Below, piece after piece: positions 49,758-60,415 of a stretch of DNA of 64,000 nucleotides. The stretch is taken from positions 2,934,501-2,998,500 of the forward strand of contig WPIO01000039.1 of assembly GCA_009760855.2 (NCBI GenBank), read 5' to 3'. Under the pieces are notes generated by a model. The model saw only the letters and a list, made by a program, of their open reading frames with translations, did not search any database and was not told the DNA's origin. The stretch is from Cristatella mucedo (Eukaryota > Bryozoa > Phylactolaemata > Cristatellidae). Position 1 is the first letter of the stretch, and every line of letters begins with the position of its first letter. Position numbers and translations under genes: made by a program.

Positions 49758-52700
49758 CACATTGCTTATTTTAATGTGTGTAGTCCACTTTGGCCAGCAT
49801 ATTGCCACTTTTCCTCTATTGCATTCCATTTCTCTTAATTTAGTGGAATAAGCGATAACTTGTTGTCAATGCCAACAGGTTTCTACTGTCTTCACAATGT
49901 CGACAATAACGCTGAAAAGTTGAGCGATTCAATAAATGATTATTCTAAGACCATTAATCAGACTGGGTTGTAGCCTATAAGGGATGCATGGGGAGAATCT
50001 TCAACAAGCCTGCAAGAGATGGATGGCAAGAAACTTCATTTTGTTGCCACTGTTATCTATCAATGTGCATATCATGCACGTTGAGAGTGTTTAATCGAAG
50101 AGTTTTATGTCTGTTTCAAAGGAATTTGATAAGCATATAAAGCAAGGCTCATCGTAATGCATTCGTGTTGGTGTCTAGACTGCCTAAGGAGAATGTAGTT
50201 TTGTCCTTTGTGTGACTTTGCTCTTTGGTTAGCCAACTTGTTTTATTTTAACTTTAATTTTACTTTACTTAACTTTACTAGCTTGTGGGTTTAACTTAAG
50301 CTTTATTGGCTTCTTTACTCCGGCTTATGAGTTAGGCTGCTAAATGGGAGTCTGTTATCTAGATACTGGCGTCCAAGAACTACTTTTGCTTTTATCCCCC
50401 TGCACCAATTTAGTATTTTGCACGTCTTTTTTTGTATAATGGCCAATCTGCAAGCGTAATTCATGGCTCTCATGTTTGAGGCATGGCAAGAAAAAAGGCG
50501 CACACAAATTTGACTCGAGAATTCGTAGTGCCTCTTCCTGCTTCTTCCTCAGTCTTTGTTGCTGCATGCCTTTTCCTTTCAGTCTCTGCTGATGCTGGAT
50601 CTTGATTGGTTGGTTTTCATCCAACAAATGTATTGGCTGCTGGAATGTTATGGTCAACCTTTGATAAAACCCCTTTAAGTTCCAACCCGGTTTAAGTGTT
50701 TTAGGTTCTTGCATTTCGATGTTCAATTCAAGTATGACCCGCCGAGTTGGCCTAGTGGTTAAGGTGCTCGCCCCGACCAAGGGTCGCCGAGCTCGTGGGC
50801 TCGAGCCCCGTGGCAAATGTGAAGCCCCTGAATAGTGATTAAGTTCTCTAAGGGCACTATACAGATACATTGTTTTAATTAATTTATTATGAGAATGCAT
50901 GTTGCAGCTTTTTATGCAAATGAGAATATTATCTCCATTTTTTCAGTAAATGCATTACGGCAGACTCAGTATAAATGTGACGTCTGTGACGCACAAATGA
51001 ACTAACAGACTAATTAATTTAGCTTATAGGGATTGATTGTTGCACTATATGGGAAGATTTGTTTGCTGCTTTTCTTTTCATCTTTCATCTTTTCATCGAA
51101 GGGCTTCTATGGAAGTTGTAAGCCTACCCATCTCAATATAATGTTATCGCAGTGTCATCTGCTATTGCCTGATGCTGTTCAATATATAGCTGCTGCTAAG
51201 CAGCGATTGCTTCTGTGCCAAGACCTTTATCAATAGGAAGGAAATAATAATAATAATAACGATCATGATAATAGTAAGAAATTTGCATAGCACCTTAAGT
51301 AAACTAATTCTCTTTCTAGGCACTTAACAAAGTCTCCAAATGAAGTGTTTCAATTGGTTAGTGTTAGCATGCACAGTTTCACTGGGAATGGGCACGCAAA
51401 GGACAATGCAAACAGATGGAGCAAGTGCTGCGAGCAGCAGGTGGGTCTTAGGCTTTCTTTTTAATGTCTTCAAGTCAGTGGATGCTGAGGTGTCAGTCGG
51501 GAGTTCCAGGCAGGCAGGGGAGCATACAAACTAAAAACACCATCTCCAAAAGATTTGAGGTTGGCTAGAAGCACAGCCTAAGGACTTGCATCAGAAGAGC
51601 AGGTGGTATGACGGGAAGTTTGACTAAGAAATATTTCTAATATTGAGAGGCCGGAGCAAGAAAATAAAGGGACCTCAAAGTGAGTGGCCTTGAATCGACG
51701 TGCTGCTTGGTGGGGAGCTAGTGTATGTCTGAGAGAAGTGATGTAGTGGGGCAGTTGCATTGTTCACAACAGGCAAGCCTAATCATAATAATGATAATGA
51801 TAAAAGTGATTAATAAAATTAGCAGGACATTATTATAGCATCCGAAGGGAATTCAATCTCTTTCTAGGTATTTTACATATCTCAGCCTAGTTGTAAATTC
51901 TTTCACCATCTGTAAGCGTCCTATTACACAGGCGAGAAGACCTTCAATAGTACTGCAGAAGTCGAGACAGAATGTCACAAATGCATGGACCTACTTGGTT
52001 ATGGTATCACTGACTAACCGGTCCATAATTTTTGCTATATTACATAACTGAGACTAGGGAGACTTGACTGTGGAGCTGATGTAATTAACTAGTGAAAGAT
52101 CATTTTGGACAGTTCGACCAGATTGTGTGCAAAACTTCAGGAGATACACTGGCTGAGCCTATTTTGAGCGTTAGGCTTTCCAAATTTTGAACAGTAACAC
52201 CAGGTTTTCCTATAGCTAGTAAGTTGGTTTTATCTTCATTCAATTTATATGCCTACCATACTTTATGTGGTTGTGCACTGAACTCCGGCGACCTTAGCTC
52301 TAGTACTTTGTCTAGTTCTGTTCAACTTCCAGTTCCACATTGTTTTTTTTTGTTGCAAAACTGCCTTATTCACTATTACTTTTTCTCATCCCGGAAGACG
52401 ACAAATGCAATTCTGCTGGTTTATGCATAGGATGTTATTGCTATTGCACCTTGCAATATCACATTCCCTTTGTTAGTTGCCTTAAGTTAGTTTTGTGGAA
52501 TCAGCAAGGTTCGGAATTTTCTATGGTAGAGACTTGTCGTGGTTGCTGAAGTGAAATGTTTTCTGTGACCAATGAGTAAGACAGAGCTCTTGAGCTTTTA
52601 AGTCAGACGTATTGAAAGCAAAGCCTTGTGGGTGTGGCTACTAATATCTGTCGTCTGTTGTATCTATCTCTCCTCGGGTCTGGCTCGGTCTTTGTCTCTT

Positions 52701-53673
52701 TATTAGTTAGTCTCTTTCATGCTCTCGCCGCCTGTCTTTCGCTCTCTTTGTTTAAGTCTTTTTAGTCCCTCAATCTTCTAGTACCAATTTAGTTTTGCAT
52801 CTGTTTTTGGTTCTGGCTTATGATTGAAATTTCATGATATGGCCAATCTTTACTTGCAGTAAACGACACGTTGGACGACATACTAGACGAATCAGGCGAC
52901 GAGGAAGAGCAGGACTCAATCGTCAACCAAGTACTCGACGAAATTGGCATTGAGATCTCTGGACAGGTGAGCACTGTCCGTGGTGACAAAATGTTATCTG
53001 TCCTCTTGAATGAAGACTTATTCTTGCAATATGGTAGGATTGTCTTTTGAGGTTGGCTACCTGAGGCAGAACTGTAATGCAGGGACGTAGCAAGGGGTGA
53101 AAAGGCTGCAGTCCTGCTGAAGCCTGGTGTTGCCCACTATGATTAGCTTTTTGGAAATGTTAAGTACTTAAGTTCAGCCTCCAGACCCCGCAAGCCATGC
53201 CATGGCTCGGCTTCTTCAGACGTGGCTGAACTGCTGCACTAGTTTTAGCCTCCTCGTGCCCTCAGGTCCTCTATGGACCCGAGGGTCGCTAATTGGGAAT
53301 CCAAGATTCTAAGTCTAGGCCCAGCAGAGAAAAAACTTATGTCACTTGCAGTCTTTATGCAAGCGAATGGAGCATCTAATAGTCTGTAGAGGAGGTTAAT
53401 GGAGTTACAGGTGGAGATAAATTACAACTGAAGCCAAACATACGATTTATGAACATCAAAGAGTTTAACTCTAAAGTATAATGAACGTTTTAGAGTAGCT
53501 ACCCTATTTATTATGCTGTTTACAAGCTCCTTGATCTGTTTCTATGCTAGAGGAACATGTCATGTAATCTTTTTTTTGTATAATGTGCATGATTGCAAAA
53601 AGTTGGAGTACCATATTTTATGCCAGAATCGAAACTTTGTGTGTTAGGCAGCCTTGCCGATACTCTTGCACTC

Positions 53674-53760
<87 letters not shown>

Positions 53761-54858
53761 ACTGCTCGCATAGATCTATGCGAGCAGCTCACTGCCTGTG
53801 GACTCGCTTCGCTGAGTCATTGTAGTTATGTAACTGAAGACAACGGTGCACCATCTTGCCACTTGACGGAAGTACGTCATTTGCAGTATGACGGACTTTC
53901 TCAATTTAATTAGTATATATATATATATAATTTACTTTAAGTTTTTAATGTATCGTGTGTGTGCGTGTGTGTGAAGACTCTACAAAAATGCTAGGAAGAT
54001 CTGAGTGTGTGTTACATTCGTAATTTTGTTTAGTACATCTGATCCCTGAGTGACTTTCAAGGTTCAATCGGTTGCACCAACTTCATACAGCTCGGTTGAT
54101 GCAGAAAAGGGAGAACCATTGCTTGCCTATGGAAGCAGTTGAGGGTAGAAATAGCAAAAGAAACAATGGTATTCCTCACTCTTCACGACCAAGGTCGTAG
54201 GTTCGAATTCTTCAGTGGGCGATCCTTTATTGCCAACTGTAAGCGGTGGTGACAGCTGTTAAGGCTTTTCTGCTGCTATACAAATAAGGCTGTTAAAGCT
54301 AATATTTGATTTTTTTTAGTCTGTGCTTGCAAATCTGTCTCCCTGCTCTGAAGCATTTTAACTTGCAAAGAGGCTTCGGCTTTCTTTATTTTGTAGCCAC
54401 CTACTTGGTGTTAGCATCGGGTGTTACCATAAGTGCAACACCATAGGTTCATGCATTTTACAGCACTGTTTGCAAACCACAGCTCTTGGCTTATCTATGA
54501 AAAGAGGCTACATAGCTGTTGTAATAAATAGTGTGGAATACAATTGATTAGTTAATGTAACTTATAAGTTACAGCTGCTCTATTCCAAAGTTTGGAGGTA
54601 TTTAGGCTCAAATCACTTTGATTCGGCATACCTTTTCTGTTAAAACGAGACTATATTTCCATTTTGTCAGTGTTCGGTCGAAATATTTGGCCATCTCGAC
54701 CAGTGAGTGATTGGCATGACCTACCGTTGCGAGTGATCTTTAGCAGCCCGTTAGACCTGTTGCAGTGCTGTCTGTACTGTGTGGTTGTCACAGGGAAAGC
54801 TATATAGTGGGGGCCTTATGATTGTCTGATCATCTAAATAAAGCATATAAAGAGCAGC

Positions 54859-54895
<37 letters not shown>

Positions 54896-54932
54896 GAGAG
54901 ACAGAGAGAGACAGAGAGAGAGAGAGAGAGAC

Positions 54933-54980
<48 letters not shown>

Positions 54981-55325
54981 CAGCCATTGCTAGCTGCGGC
55001 CAGTGAGACAGAGAAATGAATGAAAGGATGAATCTCTGTCCATTCCATTCCTTCCATCCTCTACTTTCTGCTCCCCTGACTAAATTACTTCGTGGCAGTT
55101 CCTGCTGCACTTAAACCGTGCTCCGGTCAAGCATGTTTTGCTAGTGCAATTTGTGCCATCTAATGTGGCTTCTGCACAGTAGCTGATTGTTATTTATATA
55201 CTGTCCTCTGTTAGGTACGAGGTGCTCCTCGTCCGATGGCAGGAAAGCTCGGCGACGAAGCTTCGGGGAGCAGGCTTACGGACAGTGACCTCGAGAAACA
55301 GTTGGCTGCACTGAAGTCTCTGTAG
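43748..55325 (+). CDS. CHMP2B: CHMP2B, ESCRT-III subunit (complete seven-exon gene)
   Basis: The spliced CDS joins 43748-43781, 43941-44032, 45660-45803, 47567-47617, 48843-48945, 52860-52966 and 55215-55325: 642 nt, 213 residues plus stop, the length of human CHMP2B. Seen in the sequence: a basic N-terminus (MSLFGKKPDVK), a charged helix with RTALERQEKQL, then LAKQLVQLRKQKSKSFAVSSKV, MDPQKTMQTMQAFE, an acidic linker (DESGDEEEQDS), VNQVLDEIGIEISG, and a C-terminal helix DLEKQLAALKSL. Family knowledge: CHMP2B polymerises with other ESCRT-III subunits on endosomal and other membranes for budding and scission. Its C-terminal MIM-type helix, here about residues 200-213, recruits the VPS4 ATPase. 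All six junctions keep frame. Five introns are GT-AG; intron 1 is GC-AG. The pattern VNQVLDEIGIEISG and the FAVSSKV segment separate it from CHMP2A and CHMP3. I see nothing that breaks the gene. Confidence 0.97.
43941..44032 (+). CDS. CHMP2B: CHMP2B exon 2
   Basis: Residues 12-42. The acceptor is TTACTTGTAG and the donor CTC|GTAAGG; the exon ends in phase 0. It encodes EQIRAQDRDLRKTQRELERD and on to EKQL, the first long basic helix of the ESCRT-III core. Confidence 0.96.
44033..45659 (+). other. CHMP2B intron 2
   Basis: No recognised repeat or gene inside. Confidence 0.7.
45660..45803 (+). CDS. CHMP2B: CHMP2B exon 3
   Basis: Residues 43-90, 48 codons, phase 0 at both ends. The acceptor is TTTTTGCAG and the donor AAG|GTGAGC. 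It contains the family-diagnostic segment LAKQLVQLRKQKSKSFAVSS. Confidence 0.97.
45804..47566 (+). other. CHMP2B intron 3
   Basis: No recognised element. A run of similar phrases around GTGAAGCAGTATAGAC and GTGAAACAGCATAAAT (46978-47120) looks like a degenerate tandem repeat. Confidence 0.5.
47567..47617 (+). CDS. CHMP2B: CHMP2B exon 4 (51-nt micro-exon)
   Basis: Residues 91-107, VMHSNMKMAQAMGSTTK. The acceptor is TTCGTTTAG and the donor AAG|GTACTA; phase 0 at both ends. It supplies the 17 residues that would otherwise be missing between exons 3 and 5 when compared with CHMP2B proteins. Confidence 0.95.
47930..48104 (+). mobile_element. SINE-B in CHMP2B intron 4
   Basis: A tRNA-like head with CACTAGGTTAGGCGGTGGC, a CGAGGTCGTGG stem and box B GGTTCGAATCC, then the body GTGGGCGATCCTTTATCGCC, GGTGATAGCCGCAAAGGC and GCTGTTAAATCAGCTAGC, ending in a T-run. 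Well preserved. Confidence 0.88.
48843..48945 (+). CDS. CHMP2B: CHMP2B exon 5
   Basis: Residues 108-141, from VMTTMNKVMDPQKTMQ to GMTEDM. The acceptor is GTTTAG and the donor ATGA|GTGAGT; it ends in phase 1. Confidence 0.96.
49262..49720 (+). mobile_element. LINE 3' part in CHMP2B intron 5
   Basis: The sense-strand copy begins at the codons for SLYSLAPAYLSDLLPYQAKH, immediately after a purine-pyrimidine alternating GT/CG tract. It ends with the (ATT)n tail, which runs straight into (TG)n at 49720. Confidence 0.88.
49720..49756. repeat. (GT)n microsatellite
   Basis: Directly follows the (ATT)n tail of a LINE in CHMP2B intron 5. Confidence 0.97.
50735..50875 (+). mobile_element. SINE-A, tRNA head with LINE-like tail
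   Basis: A box A-like TGGCCTAGTGGTTAAGG and box B-like GGGCTCGAGCCC form the tRNA-derived head. The 3' half (GCAAATGTGAAGCCCCTGAA, AAGTTCTCTAAGGGCACTAT) resembles the LINE tail. The best preserved copy; in CHMP2B intron 5. Confidence 0.85.
51244..51782 (-). mobile_element. LINE 3' part in CHMP2B intron 5
   Basis: An antisense copy: (AAT)n, TTCTCTTTCTAGGCACTTAA, then the tail and C-terminal coding remnants. Strongly diverged. Confidence 0.75.
51783..52160 (-). mobile_element. Second adjacent LINE fragment
   Basis: A new (AAT)n-type end starts at 51783 with GGAATTCAATCTCTTTCTAG, directly abutting the previous copy in the same orientation. This suggests two separate insertions. Poorly preserved. 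Confidence 0.6.
52860..52966 (+). CDS. CHMP2B: CHMP2B exon 6
   Basis: Residues 142-177. The acceptor is TACTTGCAG. The split Ile codon is completed and followed by NDTLDDILDES, the acidic linker, and VNQVLDEIGIEISGQ. The donor is CAG|GTGAGC, phase 0. Intron 5 before it is the longest of the gene (about 3.9 kb) and rich in repeats. Confidence 0.97.
53170..53400 (+). mobile_element. Fragment of the second LINE type
   Basis: It shares CTGAACTGCTGCAC and CTCAGGTCCTCTATGGAC with the copy at 34900-34960, in CHMP2B intron 6. Confidence 0.55.
53676..53756. repeat. Compound (GT)n(AT)n microsatellite
   Basis: About 32 bp of GT, then about 48 bp of AT in CHMP2B intron 6; a 26-bp palindrome follows 5 bases later. 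Confidence 0.98.
53762..53787. repeat. Perfect 26-bp palindrome
   Basis: CTGCTCGCATAGA followed directly by its reverse complement, with no spacer. Confidence 0.98.
54175..54318 (+). mobile_element. SINE-B, 5' truncated, CHMP2B intron 6
   Basis: Box B-like GGTCGTAGGTTCGAATTC and the body GTGGGCGATCCTTTATTGCC, AATAAGGCTGTTAAAGCT; T-rich tail. Box A is missing or lost. Confidence 0.8.
54859..54976. repeat. (GA)n microsatellite with GACA variants
   Basis: Purine-rich GA tract with regularly spaced ACAGAGAGAG units, about 240 bases before CHMP2B exon 7. Confidence 0.97.
55215..55325 (+). CDS. CHMP2B: CHMP2B exon 7, C-terminus and stop
   Basis: Residues 178-213 and a TAG stop. The acceptor is CTCTGTTAG. 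It encodes a flexible Gly/Pro/Ser segment and the C-terminal helix SDLEKQLAALKSL, which fits a VPS4-binding MIM helix (acidic start, spaced leucines, terminal basic residue). Confidence 0.95.
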   Translation, partial: VRGAPRPMAGKLGDEASGSRLTDSDLEKQLAALKSL

Positions 55326-55691
55326 TGAAGGACACGAGTCTTGACAGCAACGACCGAAACAATGTACACGCCCCTGTCTCTGGTCTTGGGGTTGCTGCCA
55401 AGACAAGTAGATGCTTTAATCGCCATGTATTTATCTCAACCCTCACGGCATTGATGATGCAGCAATTGCTTCGCTTTTGTCAACTGCTGAATACACTTGT
55501 AAAGGCTTCACTACTCAGCCTGACAGATACTGATATAAGAGGAATATGATGCCTTTGACTGGATTGCATGGCTGCTGCAGGAGGTCATCTTATGAAGAAC
55601 CTGACTTCATAAACTTGTTTACTGTCGCTCTTAAGCAGAGCTTGTTGACGAGCCTGCTCGTTATCAGGAGGTTACGAGCGATCTTCTTGTA

Positions 55692-55697
55692 AATAAA
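55692..55697 (+). terminator. CHMP2B: CHMP2B polyadenylation signal (AATAAA)
   Basis: A canonical AATAAA lies 367 bases after the CHMP2B stop, followed by T/G-rich sequence (GTCATTGTATATAGCTGTC). It makes 55326 to about 55715 the likely 3' UTR. Confidence 0.7.
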
Positions 55698-55715
55698 TGT
55701 CATTGTATATAGCTG

Positions 55716-56699
55716 TCATGACTGATCATGGTTGGCTAATTGCCAAGCCGCCTGTCCATGCTTTTAATTGTCATAAGAAGGGAGAGCTATCTGGCAATTG
55801 TTCGGTGGAGCAGGCAGCTGTCTGGTGATAAATATTCCTAGATACCGTCAGGCTCGCTGGGCGATATTGTAATAATCAGGGACATAGCCATAATTTCGAG
55901 GTGAAGGAAGCTAAACCTTGAAAATAAGCTGATATTGTCCGAAGAATAGGGCCTTTATCTGGATCCCCTGATGAAGACAAGATGAAAGAACGCCTGCATC
56001 AAAAAGTGCTTCCAGACCCCAGCGATGAACAGCCTTAAATCATGTTCAGGTGTCAATCCTTTCGATAAGATTTGGTAGTTGAGTGAGGCATCGCTTGATG
56101 AAAAACTCAGGGAAAAACTCGAAAGCTTTGTGGCATCCGACATAGAATTCCTGCTCCTTACAGCCCTGATAATGGCACACGATCTGGCTTAGTCTAGCAA
56201 GCAGGTTAGCCATCCAGAATCCCACTAGTTTTTTGACATCGGCATGACGTGGTCGCTACATCAATGTGCACTCGGTATTCTCAGCAAGACAAAAGACAAC
56301 ACAAAAGAGCATTTTCAAAGCTGTGGGAGAAAATGTTTCATAACCCGACTGCCGTACTTTATCCTGCTGCAACATTTAGCACCAGTTTGAAGACCAAAAA
56401 GCTCAAGCTTGCTTATGAGTGCCAAGACATGGTCGGACGCCAGAAAATAAAATAAAAATATTTCTTCGCGTATGTCTGATGAATTTGTACTTGTTACAGC
56501 TAGGTAATCGGTGTGCTTCCTTTCCAGTTTAGCTAAAGTGTCTAGATCTTTTATAGTGTACACATTTCATTATCAGTAGACCTTTATTTCAGATGATCTC
56601 TTTATTATAAGGTCTAAGCCATAAGTTGCGGCATATCTAGTTCGTAGTGACTACATCCGATGAGCTGCTAGTGATCTCTAGCAACTGCTATAACCAGGC
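55716..56699. other. Downstream of CHMP2B
   Basis: No recognised feature; short ORFs only. Confidence 0.4.
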
Positions 56700-58600
56700 T
56701 GATTCGGCATGCTTGCCGTAAAATCCAACCGACTCACTTATTACTCGCCGAGTTTCGCTCCCGTGCTGATTCATTTCCTCTCGTGGCTCGTGTGTCTGCG
56801 CCCACTCACATCAAGGGACACTCACACGATCAGATATTCTCCCACAATCGTCAACTCTGGACTCATAAAATTACCAATTTCTGCACATGTGACCGCTTGC
56901 GGATTTCTCATCTCTCCGCAGTATTTTCCCATTCGGTATTATCAATTTTCCACCTAGTCATAAAACCTGAAGGACTTTGATATTGAAGCTGTTCGTAAAA
57001 ATATTTCTGTCACCACTTGGGCTGAATCTTCTATCTGGTCTACCTTTCTTCGTAGAATGCAACAACACGGCGCTAGCCGATGTTCTGGACGAGTTTGTAC
57101 TCTGAATTCAACGTACGCCCTAGCTAAGATAGTTGTTTCCTTAAAACGCTGAATGCTAAGCGACAGCTGGAAAGACCATGTACAAAATCAGGAGCCACTG
57201 CCCATCGACTAGCATACGAAGATTATGAGTAGTGATGGCATTCTAGGTAAGGCAGTTGCTTTTCATGATCTCGATCCCGAGGTCGTGGGTACGTTTCTTG
57301 CGGTTGACGATCCTTTATCGCTGCTGCAAGCAGTGGTGATAGCCATAAAAACTTTTCTGTCGCTATACAAAAGAGGCTGTTAAATCAGCTAGTCTTTATT
57401 TATTTTATTTATTTATTGTGGGTTGTACCAATCCATCGAAGCCTATTCCTAGTCAAGATTCTAAAAACACATTGTGCAACACCGATACACAATTAAAACA
57501 TGCTCATGTCGGCAATCAACCACCAAAAACTTCAGCAAGGATCCCTAGCGATCTGTTCAAACTTCTTTGTCAGCACGATTGACAGAATCACGAGAGTTCA
57601 TCCTCGATGTCACATCATCCCCAGAGTCTTCACTCAGCGTCCCTTACTCTTTCTCTATGTCCACCTTCTAGCCTGTCCCTGCTCCTCTGATCTCTATGTT
57701 CATCTGTCCGTCTAAAAAGACAACTAGCCCTCTAGACCTCACGCCTATCACTCTCATTTTGAGATGCCTAGATTTACCGCTGCCCGGCATAACTAGCATT
57801 GTCAATCTGTGCTGTGTCTCAGATTATTTCCCGGCATCTTTCAGAGAGGCCACATATTAAGAAGCCGACATTAAAAAAGAAGAATTTCAGCAGCTTCCGT
57901 CCTGTCTCCCTCCTGCCGCTGCACACGGAAACATTTAAACGAATTGTGGTAGACCAATTAAACTTTATAGCCAAACGCCAAACCTAGCAAATGAGCTCCT
58001 TTCGGATTTTTCGAGAAAAATCCTACACGAAGTCAACACTGCTGCGAGAGTATCGTGAAATTTTCAAGAATGCTGACTTAAGTAGAGTCTCTCTGCTGGA
58101 TTTCTGCTGGATCTCTTGGCGGCTTTTGATAGCGTTGACTATCAAATCCTTCTTGAGCGCCTACCGTCTCGTTTAAACATCACGGGCACTGTGTGGTAAT
58201 TTCTTAGATCAAATGTCAGAGGGATAATTCAGGGAGTGCATGTCAATGGGAAAACAATTATCATATGAGGCATTTAGATATAGAGTGCCTCAGGGATCCG
58301 TTTGAGGAACACTCTTTTTCACAGTTTATACGTTCCCTCTTGGCGATTTCATCGCCAAACACAATCTCGGCTTTCATTTTTATGCAGACGAAAGGTAGCT
58401 GTACTTGTGCTTTGATCCGTCTCTTCCATCCAACATTTCGAACTCTCTGAGCTCCCTCACAAAACATATTGCTGAGATTCACACTTGGATGGCAGTAAAG
58501 TCTCTGCAATTGAATGACTACAAAACTTGCTAATTATGAGCAAACTAAGAATTACCTAGAAACTGGAAAGCCTAACTCTCTCAATCGGCTCCAATCTTAT
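56700..58600 (+). mobile_element. CR1/L2-group LINE, interrupted by a SINE
   Basis: Linker (FDIEAVRKNIS), a segment like FFVSTIDRI, and RT remains (LLSDF, FHFYADE at 58372-58392 where the second catalytic Asp and following residues are altered and a stop follows, LYLCFDPSLPSNISNSLSSL). A SINE-B copy splits it at 57228-57417, and another abuts its broken 3' end. Multiple stops and frameshifts are present. Confidence 0.8.
57228..57417 (+). mobile_element. SINE-B inserted in a LINE
   Basis: GTGATGGCATTCTAGGTAAG, CCCGAGGTCGTGGGTACG, GATCCTTTATCGCTGCTGCA, AAAAGAGGCTGTTAAATCAG. It ends in a T/ATTT-rich tail. LINE sequence continues on both sides. Confidence 0.85.
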
Positions 58601-58623
58601 GTCTACCATATGGGCGTAATTTG

Positions 58624-58839
58624 AGAGCCATGATGGCACACTTGGTAAGACAATTACTTTTCACGATCTCGGTTCCACGACCTCGGGGATTTGAACCCAC
58701 GACCTCAGTCCCGAGATCGTGGGTTCAAATCCTACGGTGGGCGATCTTTTATTGCCGCTGCAAGCGTTGGTGATAGCCCTATAGGCCTTCTGTCACTATC
58801 CAAAAGAGGCTCCTGAATCAGCTAGTATTATTTTTATTA
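58624..58839 (+). mobile_element. SINE-B with inverted duplication of box B
   Basis: It carries the family body and tail, but the head contains GGATTTGAACCCACGA (58687-58702) and its exact reverse complement TCGTGGGTTCAAATCC (58717-58732) around a 14-base loop. It is about 40 bp longer than other copies. Confidence 0.88.
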
Positions 58840-60321
58840 TTTGGGGTTGATTCGTGAGAGCGACTGACAGTGCAAAAATAAATCTCGAAAAATACTCACT
58901 TTTAAATAGGTATGGCATTTTTAAAGAACTTCAGCATAAATGCGTGTTAATTATGATTCAATTTACTGACTAAATTTAAATCACAAGAGGTAAATCCGTC
59001 CGTTTTCTCATTTGAAATGGTTATTTAAGCTATACCGTTGATTGAAGCCAACGTCGTTGTAATCTCTGCCGATCAGCAGGCCGCTCACCAAACCGAAGAG
59101 GAAGGTAAGGCATGACGTGACGAGGCGATGAGTGGTTTTAAGCGCTGCGCATGATAACGAGAGAGAGCGAGAGAGAGAATCAGCCGTTAGACTGTGAATT
59201 TACCACTGTTCCGGTCAAAAAGCTCGTGAACTATGATGGCCATTTAAAATGATTTTGAGGCGAGAACAGGTATTAAATAAGACATATTGCCCTGGAGCAG
59301 AAGTCGTGTTCGAGGATGAAATCAATTAGCAACGCCGAGAGAGAGAGAGAGCCGCCGCGAGTTCGCTAGCTGGCGGCCGAGAGCGAACGCGCGAGAGTAA
59401 TCGAAAGTAACCAATCCAGACGTTCGCTTAGACGGAGCTGATAAATGTGACAAGACGACAATTGGATGCGGCCACTTCTACAGCTTTGCCTTTGGGTTGT
59501 CGCAGCGAGGGCGGTGGCATACATGAATCTTGTCCTAGTTAAGCCCAGATGATAAGCCTTCGATGACCGAGGTCGTCGGCTCGAGCCCTGTGGTGCACGT
59601 GAAGCGCCAGGATAAAGATTCCATTCTCTTACGGCACTATACAACTAATTGCATTATATTATTATTGCCAGCTACGGCTCGTGGTCTGTGCAAGCTGGCC
59701 GCGCTACCAGCCTTACCGGATGGCGGGGCGCTTATTACGAAAGCCCAACTTCCGGTGAGCAGCTGGCTTGACACGATCGATAGCTGCCAGCTGCTCTGCT
59801 GGGTACGCTGTACCTAGCGAAGGCTGGCAGTGGCTGGTCCTTTCTGCTCAGCCACGGCCAAGCATGGGTTCGTCTTACCCAAGGCACATATCGCCACTGC
59901 TTAGTTACGACAGCGTACATTATGATATATCTGCACAATCTCTAATCCGGTGCAGGGGGATAGAATGCCAGACGGGGAGGGGGTTAAACTAGTGCACAAT
60001 AATTTTGTAGCGCCCTGCTGGCTTTGGCTGAATTTAGAGAGGAAGCGCTTAGGAGCAGGCCAGGAAGCTCGGAGACGAGCAGCGGCGATTCGGCCTTTAG
60101 AATTGGTCCGATACTCGCGGAAGCTGCTGATAGATGTTGGCTGGCCTGTCAACCCCCGCCTTCCCTCTTCCCAAGAAAGAAGCGTCTGGAACCCATTCGC
60201 CATTCAAGCTGGACGGAGGTGCCCTGCCAGTGGCCTGGGAACGGTAGTCATTCCTTTCCGTAATGGGCCAAGGTGTCCGGGCCCAATACCACTAAGCTCT
60301 TGCCCCATTGTCTCAGCCAAG
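58840..60321. other. Intergenic, GA-rich runs
   Basis: Short GAGAGA runs at 59157-59178 and 59336-59352 and the SINE-A at 59548-59660; otherwise nothing recognised. Confidence 0.4.
59548..59660 (+). mobile_element. SINE-A copy, 5' truncated or decayed
   Basis: GACCGAGGTCGTCGGCTCGA (box B region), AAGCGCCAGGATAAAGATTC and ACGGCACTATACAACTAAT. Confidence 0.75.
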
Positions 60322-60329
60322 TATTTAAG
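60322..60329 (+). promoter_or_regulatory. TATA-like element (TATTTAAG)
   Basis: TATTTAAG lies 31 bases before a T/C-rich tandem repeat, in a GC-rich context. This resembles a core promoter, possibly of a decayed mobile element. Weak evidence from motif and context only. Confidence 0.25.
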
Positions 60330-60352
60330 AGTCGAGCGACGCTCGCTCTGGG

Positions 60353-60415
60353 TCTTTTGCCTCGTGTCTTTTGCCTCGTGTCTTTTGCCTCGTGTCTTTT
60401 GCCTCGTGTCTTTTG
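60353..60415. repeat. 14-bp tandem repeat, 4.5 units
   Basis: The unit TCTTTTGCCTCGTG is repeated exactly four times plus a half unit. Confidence 0.97.
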
